33,783 bases of DNA from a virus: positions 1 through 33,783 of IMG/VR virus record IMGVR_UViG_3300046009_003669; one strand, given 5' to 3'. Positions 28,954 through 33,783 of the stretch are shown piece after piece (the first letter of the stretch is position 1; each line of letters begins with the position of its first letter). Made by a program: the position numbers and the translations under genes. Below the pieces are notes generated by a model that ran no database searches, had not been told where the DNA came from, and saw nothing but the letters and a program-made list of their open reading frames with translations.

Positions 28954-29424
28954 TTACACCGTTTGAATGAGAGTGTCGACGTCTATTTGAAGTGTCGTCG
29001 CAGTGAGCGCCCGCCCGATGTGGACGATGTAAGCGCCGCCGCTTGGGATTGTCTGTGTTAGCTGGCCGTTCGTGCCAAGGAAAACCGTGCCCTTCGTCCA
29101 CGTCCAATTTGCATCTGTCATGATGCCCGACGTTTTGATCGTAACGCCAGCACCCGAAGACGCCGCATTCGAAGTAATGCCGATCACCTGAGAGTCTGCA
29201 AGAGTATTGTTCGAAGCATACACGGCTTCGCCGCTTACGTTGGATGTTACCGCCCGCAGTGCCGACAGGTTTTCGCCAGCCGTCAATGACACGTCATCGG
29301 AGATAGGCACAAGACCGCCCGATGAAATGTCGAGGGTCACCGATTGATTCACCGTATTGACGTTGACGTTTTGCTCGACAATGTCGATGACAAGCGTTGA
29401 CTGATCAACGTTGACGGTCGTCAT
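28954..29424 (-). CDS. Fibre/decoration-like protein
   Basis: A 156-aa protein with the pattern DVSLTAGENLSALRAVTSNV, then VIGITSNAASSGAGVTIKTS, then TKGTVFLGTNGQLTQTIPSG, then IVHIGRALTATTLQIDVDTL. The same beta-domain outline (AGENLSA…GIT…TSG…VFLGTNG…IGRALTATTL) is found in many phage fibre and head-decoration proteins and also resembles the following 169-aa protein. It overlaps the upstream Ig-like candidate by four bases (ATGA). The precise location in the virion cannot be read from sequence. Confidence 0.65.
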   Translation of the reverse strand: MTTVNVDQSTLVIDIVEQNVNVNTVNQSVTLDISSGGLVPISDDVSLTAGENLSALRAVTSNVSGEAVYASNNTLADSQVIGITSNAASSGAGVTIKTSGIMTDANWTWTKGTVFLGTNGQLTQTIPSGGAYIVHIGRALTATTLQIDVDTLIQTV

Positions 29425-29768
29425 GCCGTCACCTCGTCAAGCACCACCTGCACATAGCCTCGCAATAGCTCACTCGTTAGGCTGCTTGCGGTCTGCTCCA
29501 AACTCCAGAGGTATGTAGTGCCAGCCGTCAGTGCGCTCGTCTGCGCTGCGGACAATGCTACCGAAAATGTACCTTGTGCGGCGTTCACGGTCGTTATCGT
29601 AAAAGATGCTACCAAAGCCCCCGCCGTCGTGCGGATTTGCGCGGCGAATGTATATCCCGTGATGTTCGTAGCTACGCCGTTAGTCTTGTGCGTAAAGGTG
29701 CGGGCAAACCCTGCATTGCGCACAAGGTTAAAGTCCACACGTTCGCCAGTGTTTGACAGGATGACCAT
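29421..29768 (-). CDS. Small beta-sandwich (BppU/Ig-like) structural protein
   Basis: A 115-aa protein whose strands (VDFNLVRNAGFARTFTHKTN, then ITGYTFAAQIRTTAGALVAS, then AQGTFSVALSAAQTSALTAG, then YLWSLEQTASSLTSELLRGY) resemble the N-terminal domain of BppU-like baseplate or fibre-anchor proteins: a G-Y-T-F-A-A-Q-I-R strand and an L-x-A-G-T-x-Y-x-W turn. It is the first gene of the fibre block and follows a strong hairpin after the capsid-associated gene. Confidence 0.6.
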   Translation of the reverse strand: MVILSNTGERVDFNLVRNAGFARTFTHKTNGVATNITGYTFAAQIRTTAGALVASFTITTVNAAQGTFSVALSAAQTSALTAGTTYLWSLEQTASSLTSELLRGYVQVVLDEVTA

Positions 29769-29785
29769 CGTTTGCCTTTGGTATG

Positions 29786-29817
29786 CTGACCACGAGCCCC
29801 GGAGGGCCCGTAGTCAG
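29786..29817 (-). terminator. Strong hairpin between capsid and fibre genes
   Basis: CTGACCACGAGCCC (29786-29799) pairs with GGGCCCGTAGTCAG (29804-29817): a 14-base stem with two mismatches or wobbles and a four-base loop, in the 54-base gap after the capsid-associated gene. There is no T-run after it on the minus strand. It may attenuate transcription so that fibre genes are made in lower amounts than capsid, or protect the 3' end of the capsid mRNA. Confidence 0.5.
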
Positions 29818-29822
29818 AACAC

Positions 29823-30266
29823 TTAGTCCTTGATCAGATTAGCTGCAAGGCCGCGTGTTGTTGCGTCCTTGCCGTAGTCGCCGTTGTACAGCACAGCCCA
29901 AGCCGATCCAAAGGTCCCCGCAGAGCCATCTCCTGCCGTAGCTACCACGTCGAGGTAACGATCGCGACCGGCGAGGTTGATGAAGAAACCGAAGATCTTG
30001 TTATCGTCGGTAGCTGTCGGAAGAGCCGGAGCTCCCGATGCACCGAAGACACAACCCGTAATGTCGGCAGCGCCGGACATTCCCGAATCGTCAGACTCTT
30101 GCACCTTCAAAGCCGCCATGGCGATATCAGTTGCACCGAGTGCGAAGAAGATAGCGACCTTGGCGTAACCAGCTGTGTCGATGGTGTTAGTCGTGAACGA
30201 AGCGTTGTCGACGATAGCCGCAGGAGGCGTAACGAGAACGTGCTTCACGCTTTGCATGATGTTCAT
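29823..30266 (-). CDS. Capsid-associated (decoration-like) protein
   Basis: A 147-aa protein 18 bases after the major capsid gene. It has a Thr/Ala/Gly-rich beta pattern (IDTAGYAKVAIFFALGATDI, then AALKVQESDDSGMSGAADIT, then FFINLAGRDRYLDVVATAGD). Proteins with this outline commonly accompany HK97-type capsid genes and are thought to be decoration or minor capsid proteins. The start ATG 30266 follows CGGGAGAACAAACT. A strong hairpin follows the gene. Confidence 0.6.
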   Translation of the reverse strand: MNIMQSVKHVLVTPPAAIVDNASFTTNTIDTAGYAKVAIFFALGATDIAMAALKVQESDDSGMSGAADITGCVFGASGAPALPTATDDNKIFGFFINLAGRDRYLDVVATAGDGSAGTFGSAWAVLYNGDYGKDATTRGLAANLIKD

Positions 30267-30284
30267 AGTTTGTTCTCCCGTGGA

Positions 30285-31634
30285 TTAAGAGTTGATGGAA
30301 GTGAATGCGATGACAGGGCCAGCAACACGAGCCGAAGCCGTGGCGCTGTAGTTGCCAATATCATGCACGTTGATGTCGATGTACTGCGTAGCCTTGACGT
30401 ACACGCTGTCGGTAGCGAAACCGAGCGACGTGTCCTGTTTGATGGCAGTCGTCATGCGATCGCCGAACGAAGAAGCCTGTGCAAGGTTGCCGAAGTACGC
30501 ACAGATTTGCGAGTTGGCGTCTGCCGTTGGCATGACATCAACATACTCGACTGGGTAGCCAAGGAAGCGCTGGCCGAAAGAACCCGAAAGCTCAGCAGCC
30601 GTAGCGCCACCCGTAGCATATGCGAGGCGCTCTGCAGTTGCGGCGAAGGCTTGCTTCGAGAAGTACCACTTTGCACCAGCCAGGGCGTACGTTGGAAGCT
30701 TAGCCTTGCCCGTGAGGAAGTCACCAATGAGGGCTTCGCTCCAGAGGTTGCCCGTCAGTGTCTGCACACCAGCGGCCTTGACCTTGTCGGCATCCGTCGT
30801 CCATGTTCCGCCACCGTCTACGACGAGCTTCTTGAACTTGCCGTCGAGACCTAGAACACCACCGTAGGTAGATGTTGCGTCGCCGTTGAATCCGGCTTCG
30901 TCTTCCTTCTTAGCGAACTGACGAGCGACCGATTCAGCGAAGCGCAAACCGAGGTTCTGCGTGCTGTTCATGATCAGTTCTTCCGAGAGTTGTGCGTAGG
31001 CATACATCTTCTTGGCGTTCAACGTGACGGCGTCGAAGCTCATGTCTGATGTCTGCAGTGTGCCCAGTTCCGAACCCCAGTATGCGGTGACGTCATCACC
31101 GGCACGGAAGATGCGGATTGACTCGGAGCCCATCGGCTCGACGCGTGAGTTGCGACGGAATGTTCCGTAGGTTTCCTTGAGGCTGATGATCAGCGCCGAA
31201 GTCTCCGTAGGTACGAAGATGCCGCCAGTGGCGTCGTTGCCTTGCGTATGGCTCTTATACTCTGTGCCTGTTACCTCTTGGTACTTGGCACGGGCAGCCT
31301 CTGATGTCAGACCACCGACGAAGAGACCCGTGACGAGGCTCTTGTATTCGGTGTCGCTCAGGTTTGACTTAGCAGCCGAATCGCCGACCTTGACGGTCTG
31401 CGTCTGTGGAAGACGGTTGGTAGGGGTGTTGCTTTGTGCAACACGTGAGGCGTTGGATGCCTTGATAGCTTCGAAGCTCTTGACTTCGTCCAGCTGCTTT
31501 TGCAGGCCTTCGATCTCTGTGTTCAGAGTCTTGGCCGTTGCGACGTCGTCCATCGTCGGCTCCGTCTTAGCGAGCACAGTGTCGAGCTCGGCAGACTTCG
31601 CGCTGATGGCGTCGTTGATGCTTTGGATGTTCAT
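30285..31634 (-). CDS. Major capsid protein, HK97 fold, with N-terminal delta domain
   Basis: A 449-aa protein. The first 65 residues are a coiled-coil scaffold-like delta domain (NIQSINDAISAKSAELDTVL, then TLNTEIEGLQKQLDEVKSFE) that the adjacent protease is expected to remove. The rest has HK97 capsid outlines: GGIFVPTETSALIISLKETY (N-arm and spine), MYAYAQLSEELIMNSTQNLG, then LRFAESVARQFAKKEDEAGF and an ending ARVAGPVIAFTSINS. A lysine/asparagine crosslink as in HK97 cannot be judged by eye. It follows the protease after two bases. It is probably among the most highly expressed genes. Confidence 0.93.
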   Translation of the reverse strand: MNIQSINDAISAKSAELDTVLAKTEPTMDDVATAKTLNTEIEGLQKQLDEVKSFEAIKASNASRVAQSNTPTNRLPQTQTVKVGDSAAKSNLSDTEYKSLVTGLFVGGLTSEAARAKYQEVTGTEYKSHTQGNDATGGIFVPTETSALIISLKETYGTFRRNSRVEPMGSESIRIFRAGDDVTAYWGSELGTLQTSDMSFDAVTLNAKKMYAYAQLSEELIMNSTQNLGLRFAESVARQFAKKEDEAGFNGDATSTYGGVLGLDGKFKKLVVDGGGTWTTDADKVKAAGVQTLTGNLWSEALIGDFLTGKAKLPTYALAGAKWYFSKQAFAATAERLAYATGGATAAELSGSFGQRFLGYPVEYVDVMPTADANSQICAYFGNLAQASSFGDRMTTAIKQDTSLGFATDSVYVKATQYIDINVHDIGNYSATASARVAGPVIAFTSINS

Positions 31635-31636
31635 AG

Positions 31637-32386
31637 TTAGTTGCGTTTTGCGTTAATGACAGCGCGAAGACGCTCCATTTCGAGGAGTGCCTTCGCATTG
31701 GTTGGTGTTGCCGAATCGATCAGAATCTTTAGATCGCCTACGGCTGACGACAGAGTTTCCAGCAGTGTCGAGAGACGCGCCACGTTTGCCGACGATAGCG
31801 TGCGCCCTTCCTTTTTGCGGATGTCGGCGCGTTCGTTCAGCCTCGTAATGACGCGCGTCAGTTCTGACGTTACCGTCTCGACGTCGTCATTGAGTCCCGA
31901 TTTCACACCGAGCACCGCAGTTGCTGGGTTAGCTCCAAACAATACAGGGCTCCACTCATAAAGTCGGCCCTTGACTAGTTCACGAGCACCATCAGGAGCA
32001 TAGGTCTCCTCTATCACCGAGTAACCAATGCTGAATTCATCGATGATGCCTTCTTTGATGTTGCTGAATGTTTCGCGTCCGGCTTGCGTATTCAAATTGA
32101 ATTGGCCTTTGATGTACAGCCCGCCCAAGTCTCGCAGCCCGACAGGCAACATGGGATCACCTGCCATGAGCTCACGGGCTTCCAAGGTCTTAGCTACTGG
32201 CGTATTCCAATCATGCTGCCATACGCCCTTCGGTAGCTTCGTCTTGATGCTTTCGTCAAAGAACCCATACTTGACACGATCGCCGACACTGTCCACGTTA
32301 TTGAATACGGAAACGATGGCCTCGACGATGCCCTCATCGCCTAGCGCTTTCAATTCCGTCTGAAATGATTTACGTTCGATGTTCAT
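31637..32386 (-). CDS. Prohead protease, HK97 family
   Basis: A 249-aa protein with the family motifs: EAIVSVFNNVDSVGDRVKYG at 22-41, PKGVWQHDWNTPVAKTLEAR with catalytic His58 at 52-71, and IIDEFSIGYSV with Ser119. These match the serine protease that matures HK97-type capsids by cutting the delta domain. After residue 170 the chain becomes helical (VTSELTRVITRLNERADIRK, then ALLEMERLRAVIN), probably targeting it to the prohead. The gene lies directly before the major capsid gene, and a long hairpin (32401-32442) lies between it and the MuF-like gene. Confidence 0.92.
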   Translation of the reverse strand: MNIERKSFQTELKALGDEGIVEAIVSVFNNVDSVGDRVKYGFFDESIKTKLPKGVWQHDWNTPVAKTLEARELMAGDPMLPVGLRDLGGLYIKGQFNLNTQAGRETFSNIKEGIIDEFSIGYSVIEETYAPDGARELVKGRLYEWSPVLFGANPATAVLGVKSGLNDDVETVTSELTRVITRLNERADIRKKEGRTLSSANVARLSTLLETLSSAVGDLKILIDSATPTNAKALLEMERLRAVINAKRN

Positions 32387-32400
32387 GCTCTAATCGTCCC

Positions 32401-32442
32401 CGATTTGTTTGCGCAATTCTATGGACAATTGCAAACAAAATC
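32401..32442 (-). other. Hairpin between MuF-like and protease genes
   Basis: On the plus strand GATTTGTTTGC plus AATT pairs with AATTGCAAACAAAATC around a short loop, with small bulges (an extra GC in one arm, an extra A in the other). It is the only gap between portal-MuF and protease genes. It may terminate, attenuate or serve as a processing or binding site; no T-run follows. Confidence 0.5.
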
Positions 32443-32456
32443 CCGACACTGTTAGG
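32437..32456 (-). repeat. 20-bp repeat shared with 4209-4228 (inverted)
   Basis: On the minus strand this reads CCTAACAGTGTCGGGATTTT. The plus strand at 4209-4228 reads CCTAACAGTGTAGGGATTTT, 19 of 20 identical. Both copies cover a stop codon, of the MuF-like gene here and the DnaA-like gene there. Confidence 0.6.
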
Positions 32457-33783
32457 ATTCCACACGACGTGCACGGGTGAAACAACGGCAGTTGACCGCG
32501 TTACCAGCAGATAGCCCCGGGCCGGAAGGGTAGGGGGTGGTTTCGCCACCGACTACGAAGTTGCCCGCAGCATCCTCACGTTCTCCATGCGCGGCCGCGT
32601 GTGCAGGCCTTGCACCCGCCAATGCTACCCATTCCCGTTTGATGCCACCCAGGTCAGCCCAGACTTTCTTCTGGACTGTCCCCGTTGTTGCCGTCGATGT
32701 CGTGCGTGCTATGGCGTCGGCACGTGAGGCCTTCAGGTCTGTGAACTTCGCCTTGAGTAGCTTGGCAAGATCGTCTTCTTTGGCAAGTGGGTTGTCGGCG
32801 ATCAGCTTCTGAACATCGGTTCGTATTGTCCCCACCGATTCGGCGATCTTGTCGCTAGAAATCGTCATGCCCTCACGACGTGCCACAGCGTATTCGCCTT
32901 CGGGGGCGTCGACCTCCTCAGCTGCTAAGGTAACCAGCAAAGACACCAGCTCTTCGCGGCTACCTTCGGTTATGTCCGAAAATTCCTGCTCCCACACGTC
33001 GACACTGAAGTCTTCTATCTTGAGCTGCAAGCTTTTGGTATTCGTGATGCTACGATACAGCTTGTCCAGCGCACGCCCCCAGTCCCTCGCGATCTTCGCA
33101 GACGCTTGGTTCAAAACCTCGTCGTAGGCTTTGGCGTAGACTTGGTCGTCGGGATGGTGCAGCCAAGCCTTCGTCTCCGGGCCAATGACGACCACGGACT
33201 TCATGTCGCCGGCCACCTTGCCTTCGTCTTCGGATTCCATTTGCCCGACGAGTTTCTTCGACCACGTAAAACCCGGATCACCACCCCACAAAGCCCACGC
33301 GATGCGCCCTGCGCTCGGGAACCCGTCCTGACCTGGCGACCATCCCTCGCCCTGCTTATCGACCTCGTGACGTTGGAAGTACGAATACATCCGTCGTGCC
33401 GTATCGGGTGAGATCGTCCTCCCGTTGGACAGATCGCGAGCACGGGCAACACCTATCTCAGTGCCGCCCCTGTTGTACTCACGTCTCCACTCGAGGCCCT
33501 TCGCGGCTTCGTCACGAACGCCTTGTGGTGGTGTGAAGTCGATGTCTTCGTATTGCTTTACGGCAGGCGAAGTACGAAAGGGCGCAGCCTTGACGACCGC
33601 ACCTCCCTTCAGTGAGCGCGTTTGCAGGTTGTCGTCGTCCATATCATCGACGGTGTCCGGCAGGGCTGGCGTGTCTGATGTGTCATTCGTGCCCTGCGTC
33701 GATACCGCTTCGACGGCTACCATCTGGCCGGCAAGGGCCTGGACAGTCGACAGGTCGAATCCAACCTCGACACCATAGTCAGC
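32452..33783 (-). CDS. MuF-type minor head protein, C-terminal part of the portal fusion (runs off right edge)
   Basis: The frame is open from the window edge. The first in-window ATG is at 33723, but codons before it (DLSTVQALAGQ) continue the portal frame. The parts in order are: an acidic linker (DTPALPDTVDDMDDDNLQTR); a domain EAAKGLEWRREYNRGGTEIG, then SPDTARRMYSYFQRHEVDKQ, then PSAGRIAWALWGGD, known as an add-on in phage head proteins; a helical region; and a MuF-like C-terminus with REWVALAGARPAHAAAHGER and AVNCRCFTRARR. MuF-type proteins enter the capsid and can be injected with DNA. As a fusion of 773 residues, each portal subunit would carry one copy. Confidence 0.85.
   Translation of the reverse strand, partial: ADYGVEVGFDLSTVQALAGQMVAVEAVSTQGTNDTSDTPALPDTVDDMDDDNLQTRSLKGGAVVKAAPFRTSPAVKQYEDIDFTPPQGVRDEAAKGLEWRREYNRGGTEIGVARARDLSNGRTISPDTARRMYSYFQRHEVDKQGEGWSPGQDGFPSAGRIAWALWGGDPGFTWSKKLVGQMESEDEGKVAGDMKSVVVIGPETKAWLHHPDDQVYAKAYDEVLNQASAKIARDWGRALDKLYRSITNTKSLQLKIEDFSVDVWEQEFSDITEGSREELVSLLVTLAAEEVDAPEGEYAVARREGMTISSDKIAESVGTIRTDVQKLIADNPLAKEDDLAKLLKAKFTDLKASRADAIARTTSTATTGTVQKKVWADLGGIKREWVALAGARPAHAAAHGEREDAAGNFVVGGETTPYPSGPGLSAGNAVNCRCFTRARRVES
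33756..33782. repeat. Terminal direct repeat, right copy
   Basis: Identical over 27 bp to 4-30. The bases beyond it differ (one to the right here, three to the left at the other end). It places the portal and MuF parts in one frame. Confidence 0.85.

Noticed and set aside
1-33783. Evidence for lysogeny (integrase, excisionase, CI-like repressor, attachment site)
   Set aside because: None of the translated frames shows an integrase or recombinase signature; the only small HTH-like proteins are not clearly repressors, so a temperate lifestyle cannot be supported.
1-33783. tRNA or other structured RNA genes
   Set aside because: No cloverleaf with a T-loop GTTCGA-type motif and CCA end was found in the intergenic spaces, all of which are shorter than 170 bases.

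Overview
This window is almost an entire genome of a tailed double-stranded DNA phage with siphovirus-type genes: a long tape measure, tail-tube genes and no sheath. It carries a HK97-fold capsid module (prohead protease, major capsid), a large terminase, a HK97-type portal, neck and tail genes, a VapE-type primase-helicase and recombination genes. Every convincing gene is on the minus strand. The two window ends share a 27-bp direct repeat (4-30 and 33756-33782). The open frame leaving the left edge (portal) continues in the same frame from the right edge (MuF-type head protein). The sequence is therefore best read as a linearised circular map of about 33.75 kb. No integrase, excisionase, CI-like repressor, tRNA or CRISPR array was seen. 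The host cannot be named. Many starts carry GGAG or AGGAG Shine-Dalgarno sequences, so the host uses SD-led initiation.

Layout in the direction of transcription (decreasing coordinate). One transcription break lies at 13.11-13.27 kb, with a terminator, an extended -10 promoter candidate and no gene for 163 bases. From there the early region (13.1-7.6 kb) holds small unknown genes, a glycosyltransferase, a small membrane protein, a RecB/Cas4-like exonuclease, an SSB-like protein with an acidic tip, a winged-helix-like protein and a 46-aa membrane peptide. Four early genes are preceded by an unusual leader: an (AC)n microsatellite, then GGGAGCAGACAG or a close variant, then ATG. Two of these leaders also share a conserved hairpin. 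The replication block (7.6-4.2 kb) has VapE, an unknown protein, a VRR-NUC nuclease and a DnaA-domain-IV-like protein. An AT-richer island (4.2-2.5 kb) carries a ParB-like protein and a Mom-like DNA-modification enzyme behind a promoter candidate. Packaging follows: small terminase, large terminase, then the portal.

Across the ends: a portal-MuF fusion (773 codons if circular), prohead protease, major capsid, a capsid-associated protein and then, unusually, a block of fibre/adhesin genes and a putative lysis block. These are a glycine-rich adhesin, a duplicated N-terminal module, two small membrane proteins, a calcineurin-like phosphoesterase, a HExxH peptidase-like protein and a TIGR02594-type lysin. 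This block sits between the capsid gene and the head-tail connector genes. Then come the connector, neck and tail-completion genes, a second glycosyltransferase, tail tube, chaperone candidates, tape measure, distal tail/hub proteins, a C1q-like receptor-binding candidate, one structural unknown and a 61-aa protein, ending at the terminator.

Almost all neighbouring genes overlap by 1-40 bases (ATGA, GTGA, TGATG, TAATG), so translational coupling is likely throughout. No stretch longer than 300 bases lacks a gene. The longest gaps are 13108-13270, 21400-21509 and 10062-10170, each of which contains hairpins. All functional calls rest on reading motifs by eye; no database search was run.
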